From Rhizobiaceae bacterium (lineage in GTDB: Bacteria; Pseudomonadota; Alphaproteobacteria; Rhizobiales; Rhizobiaceae), in assembly GCA_905339215.1 (NCBI GenBank), contig CAJPFN010000081.1, positions 1 through 47,570 of the forward strand: DNA of 47,570 nt, given 5' to 3'. This document shows, piece by piece, positions 34,972-43,487 of this stretch. The notes under the pieces were generated by a model. The model saw only the letters and a program-made list of their open reading frames with translations, searched no databases and was not told the DNA's origin. The position numbers were made by a program, and so were the translations under genes. The first letter of the stretch is position 1, and each line of letters begins with the position of its first letter.

Positions 34972-36153
34972 TCACGCGCTCCGGTAGAGTTTGGTCATGA
35001 CGAACTCCCGGTGGCCGAGCGCCTCCGCCGCCGTCGCCCGACCGTTGGCCGTCCTGGCGATCATGTCGATCAGCGCGTCGCCCGCCTCGTCGATGGTCAT
35101 CTCGCGGCGCAGGATGCCGGACACGTCGAGGTCGACATGCTCGCCCATGGTGCGCACGGTGCGCGGGTTGGCGGTGATCTTGATCACCGGCACAATCGGG
35201 TTGCCGATGACGTTGCCCTGCCCGGTCGGGAAGGTGTGGACCACATAGCCGCCCGCCGCCATCAAGGTCACGCATTCGGCGGCGGCCGACGACGAGTCCA
35301 TGAAGTAGAGGCCCCTGCCCGACTTCGGCGCTTCGGCCGGCTCGAGGATGTCGATGTAGCGCGAGGTGCGGCCGATCTTTTCCAGGTTGCCCAACGCCTT
35401 TTCCTCGATCGTCGTCAGGCCGCCCTCGATGTTGCCCTTGGTCGGCTGGCTTTCCGACAGATCGTCGGTCTTGTGTGCCTCGATCACATCCTCCTGGTAG
35501 GCCTTCCACATGGCGTACCAGCGTTCGCCGACTTCTGGGCTGATCGCGCGCGCCTTGGCGATGTGCTCGGCGCCGGTGATCTCCGAGGTTTCGCCAAAAC
35601 AGCCGTAGATGCCTTCCGGCAGGAGCTTGTCGTACATGTTACCGACCGTCGGGCACGAGCCCAGCCCCGTCGTCGTGTCGCTCTCGCCGCACTTGGTCGA
35701 CACCCACAACTCGGAGATGGAACACTCCTCGCGCTGCAGTTCGCTCGCGTAGTGGACGAATTCCTTGGCCTTGCGGCTGGCGTCCATGATCGTCTTCAGG
35801 TCGCCGTTCTGCTCGATCGAGAAGCCGGCCGCCGGCTTGCCGGTCTGGGCGATGCCGTCGACGATCTTTTTCGTCCAGCCCGGCTCGATGCCAATTACCA
35901 CCACCGCGGCGACGTTCGGGTTTGCGCCGGTGCCGATCATGGTGCGGAAAAAGAGGTCGAGGTCGGCGCCGAACTGTAGCCGGCCGTAGGCATGCGGCAG
36001 CGCCAGCGTGCCCTTGATGTTGTTGGCCACCGCCTCGCAGGCGGCGTTGGAGATGTCGTCGACCGGCAGGATGACGACATGGTTGCGCACGCCGACGCGC
36101 CCGTTGTCGCGCCGGTAGCCGCGGAAGGTCATGTTCGCGTATTTCGAGCTCAT
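34972..36153 (-). CDS. suyB: (2R)-sulfolactate sulfo-lyase large subunit SuyB (UxaA family)
   Basis: A 393-residue lyase subunit. [19 protein letters not shown] followed by [16 protein letters not shown] opens the protein; later come [49 protein letters not shown] and [17 protein letters not shown]. These fit SuyB better than the related altronate dehydratase UxaA, whose equivalents differ (for example ILPTVGCVN). With SuyA it cleaves (R)-sulfolactate to pyruvate and sulfite, using a metal bound near the Cys of KCGESD. AAGGA precedes the ATG at 36151-36153. Confidence 0.87.
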   Translation of the reverse strand: MSSKYANMTFRGYRRDNGRVGVRNHVVILPVDDISNAACEAVANNIKGTLALPHAYGRLQFGADLDLFFRTMIGTGANPNVAAVVVIGIEPGWTKKIVDGIAQTGKPAAGFSIEQNGDLKTIMDASRKAKEFVHYASELQREECSISELWVSTKCGESDTTTGLGSCPTVGNMYDKLLPEGIYGCFGETSEITGAEHIAKARAISPEVGERWYAMWKAYQEDVIEAHKTDDLSESQPTKGNIEGGLTTIEEKALGNLEKIGRTSRYIDILEPAEAPKSGRGLYFMDSSSAAAECVTLMAAGGYVVHTFPTGQGNVIGNPIVPVIKITANPRTVRTMGEHVDLDVSGILRREMTIDEAGDALIDMIARTANGRATAAEALGHREFVMTKLYRSA

Positions 36154-36208
36154 CCTGGGTTCCTTCGCCAAGGGCGGCGCGGCCGGGCGTGCCGGCCCGG
36201 CCGGCTGC

Positions 36209-36496
36209 CTACCAGCGCTTCGTCTTGAGGTTGTGGACGTGGACATGGCCGCCGCGGGCGACGTCGGCGACGAAGCGGCCGATGTCCTCGCCGTACTTCA
36301 CCGCCGTGTCGCCGCTGGCGAGATTGCGTAGCGCCACCTTGTGGCCGATGGGAACGTCGGCTTTGGCTTCCAGCTCGAAGGACGAATTGTCGGCGGTCAC
36401 CACGCCGAGCATCTTCGTGCCGGCGGTGAGGCCTTCGACGACGACGACGCCGACATTGTCCTTGTGATCGTGGACGAGAAGATGGGGGACGGTCAT
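36209..36496 (-). CDS. suyA: (2R)-sulfolactate sulfo-lyase small subunit SuyA (SAF domain)
   Basis: A 95-residue SAF-domain protein, the detached N-terminal part of the UxaA family. It contains [35 protein letters not shown] and ends [14 protein letters not shown]; the GHKVAL and HVHNLKT motifs are family landmarks. It pairs with SuyB, encoded 55 bases downstream. In altronate dehydratase the two parts are usually fused, so the split form supports sulfolactate lyase. The ribosome site is weak. It is the first gene of the operon, divergent from the GntR gene. Confidence 0.87.
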   Translation of the reverse strand: MTVPHLLVHDHKDNVGVVVVEGLTAGTKMLGVVTADNSSFELEAKADVPIGHKVALRNLASGDTAVKYGEDIGRFVADVARGGHVHVHNLKTKRW

Positions 36497-36522
36497 GGGT
36501 CGGGGCGCTTTGCGGTCATTAG

Positions 36523-36541
36523 TCTTATATAAGATATAAGA
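36523..36541. promoter_or_regulatory. AT-rich palindrome, likely operator of the GntR regulator
   Basis: TCTTATATAAGA (36523-36534) is a perfect 12-base palindrome, and ATATAAG is repeated at 36527-36533 and 36534-36540, followed by the near copy ATATGAAAG. It lies midway between suyA and the divergent GntR gene in an otherwise GC-rich genome. A dimeric GntR/HutC repressor site overlapping both promoters is the natural reading. Confidence 0.6.
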
Positions 36542-36607
36542 TATGAAAGCCTTCCAAAGTCAACCGCCAGCCGCTAGAAACTCGGCACCGATCTTGTGAG
36601 AAAACGA

Positions 36608-37339
36608 ATGTCCCAGGCGGCCGAGCCGGCGTTTGCGTACCGTCCCCTCTACGTGCAGGTGAAGGACAGCCTCGTCCGCCGCCTGATCGACGGCGCCTGG
36701 CTGCCGGGCCAGCTGATCCCCTCGGAAATGGAGCTCGCCCGCGAGATCGGCGTCAGCCAGGGCACCATCCGCAAGGCGCTCGACGCCATGACCGCGGAAA
36801 ACCTGCTGGTGCGCCGCCAGGGGCGCGGCACCTATGTCGCCGAGCCAGAGGAAAGCCGCATCCTCTTCCAGTTCTTCCGCCTCGTCGGCGACGACGGCCA
36901 GCACTCCTTTCCGACGTCGCGCATCCTGGCGAGGTCGACGGTCCCGGCAAGCGCGGTCGAGCGCGAGCGCCTCCAGCTCGCGCCGGCGAGCCGCGTCGTC
37001 CGCATCGAGCGGGTGCGCAACCTCGGCGGACGGCCGCTCATCGTCGAGACGATCTCGTTGCCCCACGAGCGTTTTTCCGCGCTCGAGGCGATGGCCGAGA
37101 TCCCCAACAACGTCTACCGCCTCTACTCGCAGAACTGGGGCGTCACCATCGGCCGCGCCGTCGAGCGTCTGAAGGCGATCGCGGCCACGTCGGCCGACGC
37201 CGCCGAACTCGGCTGCATGGCCGGCGCGCCGCTCCTCGAGATCGGCCGCGTCGCCTACGACCTCGAGGGCAGTCCGGTCGAGCTGCGCGTCTCCCGCTGC
37301 CTCACCGACCGCATCCACTACGCGTCCGAGCTGCGCTAA
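36608..37339 (+). CDS. GntR-family (HutC/UTRA) regulator, probable SuyR
   Basis: A 243-residue regulator. The N-terminal winged helix-turn-helix reads YVQVKDSLVRRLIDGAWLPG, IPSEMELAREIGVSQGTIRK and NLLVRRQGRGTYV; the C-terminal UTRA ligand domain includes RIERVRNLGGRPLIVETISL and LYSQNWGVTIGRAVERLKAI. UTRA domains sense small sugars or organic acids. It is divergent from suyA and should respond to sulfolactate or a precursor; this is inferred from position. The ATG at 36608 is chosen; a GTG four codons upstream is possible. Its stop overlaps the convergent AEC gene by four bases. Confidence 0.88.
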   Translation: MSQAAEPAFAYRPLYVQVKDSLVRRLIDGAWLPGQLIPSEMELAREIGVSQGTIRKALDAMTAENLLVRRQGRGTYVAEPEESRILFQFFRLVGDDGQHSFPTSRILARSTVPASAVERERLQLAPASRVVRIERVRNLGGRPLIVETISLPHERFSALEAMAEIPNNVYRLYSQNWGVTIGRAVERLKAIAATSADAAELGCMAGAPLLEIGRVAYDLEGSPVELRVSRCLTDRIHYASELR

Positions 37340-38286
37340 CCGAACACCGCCTGCGCCAGCGACAGCCACAGCGCCGTCGTCACCACGGCCATGGCCGTCG
37401 ACAGCGTCATCTCGTTCGACGCGAGCGCCTGGCCGGTGCCGAACTGCACCGCGATCAGGTAGGAGTTGATGCCCGCCGGCAGGGCCGCCGTCGCCACCGC
37501 GACCTTCGCCGCCAGCGGCGGCAGGCCGACCGCCCAGCAGATCGCCAGCGCCACGGCCGGCATCAACATCAGCTTGAGCAGCGACAGCACCGCCGCCGGC
37601 ACGACGTTGCCCGAGATGCCGAACTTCAGCAGGCCTAATCCCATGGCGAACAGCGCCAGGGGTCCGGCGATGCCGGCGAGCGAATCGACGAAGCGCACGG
37701 CGAGTGGCGGCAGCGGCAGCCCGGTCAGGCGCCAGGCCAGGCCGGCGACAATGCCCAGGATCAGCGGGTGAGACACCATCTTGCGCAGGAATTCGAGCAC
37801 AAGGTCGGCCACGTCGATCGGCTCGTCGTCACGGCGGCCGAAGATTTCGAACAGGATGATCGATGCCATCATCAGGGCCGGCAGGTGGATGGCGATGATC
37901 AGCGACAGGACCTCGATGCCGTCATGGCCGAAGACGTCGAGGACGAGCGGGATGCCGACCAGCACGGTGTTGGAGAAGGCCGCGCCGACACCGCCGACCA
38001 CGCCCGCCGCGCTGTCACGGCCGAAGACGCGCGTCGTCACGAAATGCCCGGCCGTCCAGGTGACGGCGACGGCGGAAAAGTAGCACGCCCACAGCGCCCA
38101 CGGCACGCCGCCGTGGAAGTCGGCGTTCACCATCGTGCGGAAGAGAAGCAGCGGCACGGCGACACCGATGGCGAAGTCCGACAGCCCGTCGCCGGTCGAG
38201 ACCTTCAGCAGCCGCAGGCGCCCGGACAGATAGCCCAGCGCGATCAGGCCGAAGACGAACAGGACTGTTTCGACGAGCGACGACAT
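37336..38286 (-). CDS. AEC-family transporter (auxin efflux carrier superfamily)
   Basis: A 316-residue membrane protein with about ten helices in the AEC pattern: LVETVLFVFGLIALGYLSGR at the start, DFAIGVAVPLLLFRTMVNAD, AAFSNTVLVGIPLVLDVFG and LMLMPAVALAICWAVGLPPL. Bacterial members include malate (MleP) and malonate (MdcF) carriers. Sulfolactate is a dianion like malate, so import of sulfolactate, or export of sulfite, is a plausible role beside the suy genes. The substrate is an inference from neighbours. Start at the ATG 38284-38286. Confidence 0.85.
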   Translation of the reverse strand: MSSLVETVLFVFGLIALGYLSGRLRLLKVSTGDGLSDFAIGVAVPLLLFRTMVNADFHGGVPWALWACYFSAVAVTWTAGHFVTTRVFGRDSAAGVVGGVGAAFSNTVLVGIPLVLDVFGHDGIEVLSLIIAIHLPALMMASIILFEIFGRRDDEPIDVADLVLEFLRKMVSHPLILGIVAGLAWRLTGLPLPPLAVRFVDSLAGIAGPLALFAMGLGLLKFGISGNVVPAAVLSLLKLMLMPAVALAICWAVGLPPLAAKVAVATAALPAGINSYLIAVQFGTGQALASNEMTLSTAMAVVTTALWLSLAQAVFG

Positions 38287-38416
38287 CGGACCTGATTATG
38301 CGCAGCGCCGCGAAGCCGCAATCGCCGCCACAATTTTCCCGCGACCCGGCGCTAGCGGGTTTGCACATTTCTCCTGCCCGATGCCATATCGTGCGGGGAA
38401 GCGAGGCCGGGCCGGA

Positions 38417-41400
38417 ATGATCGCGACGGGCAGGACCAGGGCATGGAGGGTAGTCGCCGCGGCGCTGGCCTTCCTCGGCCTTTTCCTTCTGGTTGCCCGC
38501 GCCGAAGACCCGCCGAGCCTCAAGGGCGTTGCGCTGATCATCGGCCAGTCGAAATACGAGCACATCGCAGCGCTGCCCAATCCGGCCAACGACGCGCGCG
38601 AGATGGTCAAGCTGCTGTCAGACCTCGGCTTCGATGCAAGAAGCGTCACCGACCGCGACGCGCGCAAGCTGAAGCGCGACCTCGAACGTTTCGCCGAGGA
38701 CGCGGAGGGCGCCGACGTCGCCTTCCTCTACTACTCGGGCCACGGCATCGAGGCCGGCGGCGAGAACTGGCTGATCCCGGTCGACGCCGACATGTCGTCG
38801 CTCTCGGACGCCGATGAGGACCTGGTGGCGCTCACCGCCGTGCTTGACGAACTGAAGCGCACGGTGCCGGTGACGATCCTGCTCCTCGACGCCTGCCGCA
38901 CCAACCCCTTCCCGCCCGGCGCCCAGGTCAGCAAGGCGCCGGGAGAGCCCGCAGCGCCGGTCGGCAGCGAGGGCCTCACCCCGGTGCGCGGCGCCCGCGC
39001 GCTCGGTGGCGACGCCGGGGCGGCCGACAATCTCGGTACGGTGATCGGCTTCGCCGCCGAGCCCGGCCGTCCGGCGCTCGACGGCGACAGCGGCGGCAAC
39101 AGCCCCTATGCGTCCGCCCTGCTCCGCCATCTCGGCGCCATGGAGGGCGTCGAATTCGGCGCCGTCATGCGCATGGTGACCGAGGAGGTTTATCTCGACA
39201 CCGCGACGCGCCAGCGGCCGTGGGTCAACGAGAGCCTGAGGCGCCTGCTCTTCTTCGGCGTCCGCCAGCCGGCGCCCGAGGGCGAGGACGGCCTGATCAC
39301 CGGCGAGCGGCGGCAGCTGCTCCTGACCATTTCCGACCTGCCCGTCGCCAACCGCATTCAGGTCGAGAGCGTCGCCGCGCGTGACGGCGTGCCGCTCGGC
39401 GCGCTCTTCGGCGTGCTCCGGGCGCTCGGCACGGCGAAGATGCCCGACGATCCGGACGAACTCGAAACCCTGCTCGAAAGCCAGGCCGGCCGGCTGAAGA
39501 CGATGATCGCCGAACGCGAGGCGCTTTCCGTCGACGATCCCGAGATCGCGCGGCTCACCGAGGCCGCCGGCCGCGCCATCGGCGAAGGCGCCATCCTGTC
39601 GGCGCGAAAATTCCTCGACGACGCGGTGAAGGCCGTCGAGGCGGACGCCGGCGCCGTCGACGCCGCCGAGGAGGCGATCAAGCAGAAGCGCATCGCCGAT
39701 GCCGCCGTCTACGCCCAGCGCGCCGCGGCGTCCGCACTCGCCTTCGACTTCGAGGCGGCCGCCAGCGACTATGGAAAGGCCTTCGAGCTCGTCGAGAAAT
39801 GGGACGAGAAGCTGAAGTGGAACTACCGCAACCAGGAAGCAGAGGCGCTGCAGGCCCATGGCGCGGCGACCGGCAACCGCGGCGCGCTGAAACGGGCCGT
39901 CGACGCCTACCGCGCCATCCTGCGCTTCCTGCCCGACGACGAACCGACCCGCGACTGGGCGATCACGCGTAACAACCTTGCGGTCGTCCTGCAGACGCTG
40001 GGCGAGCGCGAGACGGGTACGAAGAGCCTCGAGGAAGCGCTCGGCATCTTCCGCGAATCGCTCGCCGTCTTCGAACGCGAGGCCGACTGGCTGAACTGGG
40101 CGGCGGCGCAGAACAACATCGGCAACACGCTCTCGCGCCTCGGCCAGCGCGAGACCGGCGTCGGCCGGCTCGAGGAAGCGGTTGCCGCGTTCCGCGCGGC
40201 GCTTGCGCGTCGCGACCGCTCCACGGTGCCGCTCGACTGGGCGGCGACGCAGAACAACATCGGTATCGCGCTCTATTCGCTGGCCGAGCGCGAGACGGGA
40301 CCTGCCCGGCTCGTCGAGGCCGAGGCCGCCTATCGCGCCGCGCTGGACGAATACACGCGCGAGCGCGCGCCGCTGCAATGGGCGATGGTGCAGAACAATC
40401 TCGGCAACACGCTCACCGCCCTCGGAGCGCAGGGCGACCGCGTCGAGCCTTTCGAGCGCGCCGCTGAAGCCTTCCTCGCCGCGCTTGAGGTGCGCACGCG
40501 CGAGCATTTCCCCATGCTGTGGGCCTCCAGCATGCTCAATCTCGGCAACGCCTACGGCCATGTCGGCCTGCTCGAGCCGGGCACGGCGGCGCTGGAAAAG
40601 GCAGCCGAGACCTTCCGCGCCGCGCTCGAGGTCTTCACACGCGAGCACAGCGCCTTCGACTGGGCCTCGGCGCAGAACAATCTCGGCTCGGTTCTGCAGA
40701 CGCTCGGCCAGCGGACGAGCGACGTCGGCCTGATCGAGGAATCGGCCGCCGCCTTCCGCGCCGCGCTGGAGGAATACACCCGCGCCCGCGTGCCTCTCGA
40801 CTGGGCTATGGCCAACTTCAACCTGGGCAATTCGCTGTTGCTTGCCGGCCAGTTCAAGGACGATCCCGCGTTGCTGCGCGAGGCGCTCGCAACCTATCGC
40901 GCCGCGCTCGACGTGTACCGCCGGGAGACGACGCCGCGCCAGTGGGCGTTGGCCCAGGGCGGTGTCGGCAGCGTGCTCCAGTCGCTTGCCGCGCATCAGG
41001 ATCCGGTGGCCACGTTGAAGCAATCGGTCGAGGCGCGCCGCGCCGCGCTGGAGGTGCTGACCCGCGACACGGCGCCGATCGAATGGGCGAAGGCGCAGAA
41101 CGGGCTGGGCACCTGCCTGCTCAACCTCTCCAACTTCACCGGCGACGCCGGCCTCTTGCCCGAGGCGATGGCGGCCTTCGAGGCGTCGACCGAAGTGTTC
41201 ACGCGCGACAGCCAGCCGCTGCAATGGGCCTTCGCCGTCAACAACATCGGCGACGTGCACTGGTCGCTCGCCGCGCGCGGCGGCGGCGCAGCCAAATACG
41301 AGGCGGCGCTGGAAAAGTTCGAGACGGCGAAGGAAGGCTTCGTCGAGGCCGGCTACGCCCCGCTGGTGACGCTCGTCGACCAGAAGATCGAACTCGTCCG

Positions 41401-41422
41401 CCAGGCGCTGGCGAAGCCGTGA
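38417..41422 (+). CDS. Secreted caspase-like (C14) peptidase with ten TPR-type repeats
   Basis: A 1001-residue protein. An Arg-containing leader and hydrophobic segment (VVAAALAFLGLFLLVARAED) indicate export. The caspase p20-like domain follows: SLKGVALIIGQSKYEHIAAL, catalytic H109 in YYSGHGIEAGG and C160 in LLLDACRTNPF, giving an intact His-Cys dyad. A helical middle leads to ten repeats of about 47 residues, each with a W-A-x2-Q-N-N-[LI]-G core, the tryptophans running from residue 514 to 937 and alternating with FRAALEVFTRE-like helices. These are tetratricopeptide-type protein-binding repeats. Substrate and role are unknown. The ATG at 38417 has GAGG upstream; an ATG at 38381 is possible. 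Confidence 0.88.
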   Translation: MIATGRTRAWRVVAAALAFLGLFLLVARAEDPPSLKGVALIIGQSKYEHIAALPNPANDAREMVKLLSDLGFDARSVTDRDARKLKRDLERFAEDAEGADVAFLYYSGHGIEAGGENWLIPVDADMSSLSDADEDLVALTAVLDELKRTVPVTILLLDACRTNPFPPGAQVSKAPGEPAAPVGSEGLTPVRGARALGGDAGAADNLGTVIGFAAEPGRPALDGDSGGNSPYASALLRHLGAMEGVEFGAVMRMVTEEVYLDTATRQRPWVNESLRRLLFFGVRQPAPEGEDGLITGERRQLLLTISDLPVANRIQVESVAARDGVPLGALFGVLRALGTAKMPDDPDELETLLESQAGRLKTMIAEREALSVDDPEIARLTEAAGRAIGEGAILSARKFLDDAVKAVEADAGAVDAAEEAIKQKRIADAAVYAQRAAASALAFDFEAAASDYGKAFELVEKWDEKLKWNYRNQEAEALQAHGAATGNRGALKRAVDAYRAILRFLPDDEPTRDWAITRNNLAVVLQTLGERETGTKSLEEALGIFRESLAVFEREADWLNWAAAQNNIGNTLSRLGQRETGVGRLEEAVAAFRAALARRDRSTVPLDWAATQNNIGIALYSLAERETGPARLVEAEAAYRAALDEYTRERAPLQWAMVQNNLGNTLTALGAQGDRVEPFERAAEAFLAALEVRTREHFPMLWASSMLNLGNAYGHVGLLEPGTAALEKAAETFRAALEVFTREHSAFDWASAQNNLGSVLQTLGQRTSDVGLIEESAAAFRAALEEYTRARVPLDWAMANFNLGNSLLLAGQFKDDPALLREALATYRAALDVYRRETTPRQWALAQGGVGSVLQSLAAHQDPVATLKQSVEARRAALEVLTRDTAPIEWAKAQNGLGTCLLNLSNFTGDAGLLPEAMAAFEASTEVFTRDSQPLQWAFAVNNIGDVHWSLAARGGGAAKYEAALEKFETAKEGFVEAGYAPLVTLVDQKIELVRQALAKP

Positions 41423-41488
41423 TCGCCCCCGATTGACAAGCGGCTCCGGGCGGTGTCCGCTCCCCACAGCGCCGCCGGAAGCCGAGCC

Positions 41489-42664
41489 ATGTCGCAGACG
41501 CTGGAAAAGCCCGATCCCTATAACGGCCTGCGCCGCGCCGAGCCGACCCTGCCGTCGACGGCGTATTACGATCCGGACGCGTTTCGCCGCGACCTGACGA
41601 CGATCTGGCAGCGCAACTGGGTGCTGGTCTGCCGCTCGGCCGATCTCGCCGAGCCGCTTTCCTTCCGCACCGCGCGCATCGGCGACCAGGAGATCGTCGT
41701 CGTGCGCGACGAGACGGGCGCGCTGCACGCCTTCCACAACACCTGCCGCCATCGCGGCGCCCAGCTCTGCCGCGAGAGCCAGGGCCGGCTGAAGGCGCGG
41801 CTGATCACCTGTCCCTACCACGCCTGGTCGTACTCGCTGCGCGGCGACCTCGTCCGCGTGCCGTCGAAGACGCTGCCCGAGGGCTTCGATCGCAAGGATT
41901 TCCCGCTCTATTCGGTGGCGCTGGAGGAATGGCGCGGCTTCGTCTTCGTCAACCTCGCCGAAACGCCCGACGCGCCCCTGGCCAGGAGCTTCGACCGCGA
42001 ATCGGGCGACCTTTCCAACTGGCCGCTGGAAGACCTCATCGCCGGCCACGTCTTCCGCACCGTCTTGAAATGCAACTGGAAGGTCTTCTGGGAGAACTTC
42101 AACGAGTGCCTGCACTGCCCCGGCGTGCACAAGCACCTCTCCGCCCTGGTGCCGATCTACGGGCGCGGGCTGATGGTCCGCCACGACGATCCCGAATGGG
42201 CGAGGAACGCCGACAACGACGCGCCGGAATTCTCCGGCGGCCTGCGCCCCGGCGCCGAAACCTGGTCGGAGGACGGCCGCGCCCACGGTCCGTCCTTCCC
42301 CGGCCTCAGCGACCGCGACCGCGCCGCCGGCCAGACCTACGTCGTCAGCCTGCCGTCGATGTTCGTCGTCGGCCATGTCGACTACGTGCGCAGCGTACGC
42401 CTTTCCCCGCTCGGGCCCGAGGAGACCGAACTCACCGCCGAGTGGCTGTTTACGCCCGAGCAGCTCGCCGCGCCCGGCTTCGACATCGCCAACATCGTCG
42501 ATTTCGGCCTGCGCGTGCTCGAGGAGGACGCCGACATCTGCGAGGTCAACCAGCGCGGCCTGCGTTCGGCCCGCCACGATCGCGGCGTATTGATGCCCGA
42601 GGAATACGACATCCACCGCTTCCACCAATGGGTCCGCAACCAACATGCCATCCACGACGCCTGA
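41489..42664 (+). CDS. Rieske non-heme iron oxygenase alpha subunit, quaternary-amine type
   Basis: A 391-residue ring-hydroxylating-type oxygenase. The Rieske [2Fe-2S] ligands are C86 and H88 (CRHRGAQLC) and C108 and H111 (CPYHAWSY). The mononuclear iron histidines are H209 and H214 in NECLHCPGVH, with bridging residue E206. In carnitine, stachydrine and glycine-betaine oxygenases this bridge is Glu rather than Asp, so a quaternary-ammonium demethylase is likely. No reductase partner is encoded nearby; it must be supplied elsewhere. The ATG at 41489 starts the conserved part. Its 3' end overlaps the next gene by 20 bases. Confidence 0.9.
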   Translation: MSQTLEKPDPYNGLRRAEPTLPSTAYYDPDAFRRDLTTIWQRNWVLVCRSADLAEPLSFRTARIGDQEIVVVRDETGALHAFHNTCRHRGAQLCRESQGRLKARLITCPYHAWSYSLRGDLVRVPSKTLPEGFDRKDFPLYSVALEEWRGFVFVNLAETPDAPLARSFDRESGDLSNWPLEDLIAGHVFRTVLKCNWKVFWENFNECLHCPGVHKHLSALVPIYGRGLMVRHDDPEWARNADNDAPEFSGGLRPGAETWSEDGRAHGPSFPGLSDRDRAAGQTYVVSLPSMFVVGHVDYVRSVRLSPLGPEETELTAEWLFTPEQLAAPGFDIANIVDFGLRVLEEDADICEVNQRGLRSARHDRGVLMPEEYDIHRFHQWVRNQHAIHDA

Positions 42665-43028
42665 CCGCCTCAAGCCCCTCGCCCGCCGCGCCGGCCTCCT
42701 CCTCGCCGCTACCGTCGTGGCGCCGCTGGCGCTGACCGCCGCCGCCTCGGCGGCCTGCTACGAGGACCTCGGCGCGACCGGCTGCCCGGACCAGGAGGTG
42801 TTCCCCTATGCCGACCTGCGCAGGCTGTCGTGCCAGAACCTCTGGTACGTGAGAAACAACATCTACAACGAGGCGGGCCTGTGCTTCCGCACGGCCGCCG
42901 CGCAGGCGGCCTTCGACAATTCCGACTGCACCACCTGGGATGCGTCGACGCTGCCGCTCAATTCCAACGAGCAGAAGAACATTTCGCGCATCCGCAAGGT
43001 GGAGAAGGAGAAAGGGTGCACGAAGTAG
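42645..43028 (+). CDS. Small secreted YARHG-domain protein
   Basis: A 127-residue protein with a signal peptide (PLARRAGLLLAATVVAPLAL, cut near AAASAACYE) and a YARHG-like domain: LRRLSCQNLWYVRNNIYNEA followed by GLCFRTAAAQAAFDN. YARHG domains occur in exported, peptidoglycan- or envelope-associated proteins, without a defined activity. Six cysteines in the mature part suggest disulfides. It overlaps the Rieske gene upstream and the next small gene downstream, so the three are likely co-transcribed. Confidence 0.8.
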   Translation: MPSTTPDRLKPLARRAGLLLAATVVAPLALTAAASAACYEDLGATGCPDQEVFPYADLRRLSCQNLWYVRNNIYNEAGLCFRTAAAQAAFDNSDCTTWDASTLPLNSNEQKNISRIRKVEKEKGCTK

Positions 43029-43480
43029 GGCACCTCACGGCAGCGGCTACGGCGACGGCAGGAATTCTGTCCTTGTCCGTGCTGCTCGCCATGCCGGTTA
43101 GGGCCGAGGAGCAGACTGCCTACGATCCCATCGCCACCGAGGCCGAGTATGCAAAGGAGGCGCGGCTCAACGCCATGGCGCGTATCGGCGAAGCCATCCG
43201 CTATGCCGAGGAATGCGAAGGCCTCTCGCTCGACCGCGACCGAGCCTTCGAGGTCGCCACGGCGGTCGGGCTTCCCTCCTCCTCGATCGTCTCGGCGCAC
43301 GCGCAGTCGAGCAGTTCCATGATCACGGCGCCCATCATCGGCCTGCCAAAGCCGCCACCGCTTCCACAGGAGGAATGCGACTACGGTTACGGCCTCTACG
43401 GCCCCGAGGGGAGGTTGCTCCCCGGCCTGCTCGCACGTTCGGCGCGAAGGGCGACCTTACCGTCCGGTATAGTCGACTAA
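43016..43480 (+). CDS. Small secreted protein of unknown function
   Basis: A 154-residue protein starting at GTG 43016-43018, just after GGAGAAGGAGAAAG, and overlapping the YARHG gene by 13 bases. The N-terminus (GHLTAAATATAGILSLSVLL, then AMPVRAEE) is a signal peptide. The mature part has RLNAMARIGEAIRYAEECEG, a helical stretch with one Cys, a second Cys in PQEECDYGYG, and a Ser/Pro-rich segment between. I do not recognise a family. Overlap and strong ribosome site argue that it is a real, coupled gene. Confidence 0.65.
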   Translation: MHEVGHLTAAATATAGILSLSVLLAMPVRAEEQTAYDPIATEAEYAKEARLNAMARIGEAIRYAEECEGLSLDRDRAFEVATAVGLPSSSIVSAHAQSSSSMITAPIIGLPKPPPLPQEECDYGYGLYGPEGRLLPGLLARSARRATLPSGIVD

Positions 43481-43487
43481 ACCCGTC

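Noticed and set aside
34972-36496. Altronate dehydratase (UxaA) reading of the two-subunit lyase
   Set aside because: The split subunits, SuyB-like segments and adjacent slcC- and comC-like genes favour sulfolactate lyase. The altronate reading is kept only as the named alternative because a KDG kinase lies nearby.
39950-41300. DNA tandem repeat or CRISPR-like array in the caspase gene
   Set aside because: The periodicity is at protein level (about 47 residues) with diverged codons; there are no identical DNA repeats or spacers. No CRISPR array was seen anywhere in the window.
38618-42673. Very long open frame (over 1300 codons) on the minus strand
   Set aside because: It is antisense to the caspase-TPR and Rieske genes, whose domains are unmistakable. 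High GC and biased third positions keep the opposite frame open; its translation is low-complexity and Arg/Val/Gly-rich with no family character.
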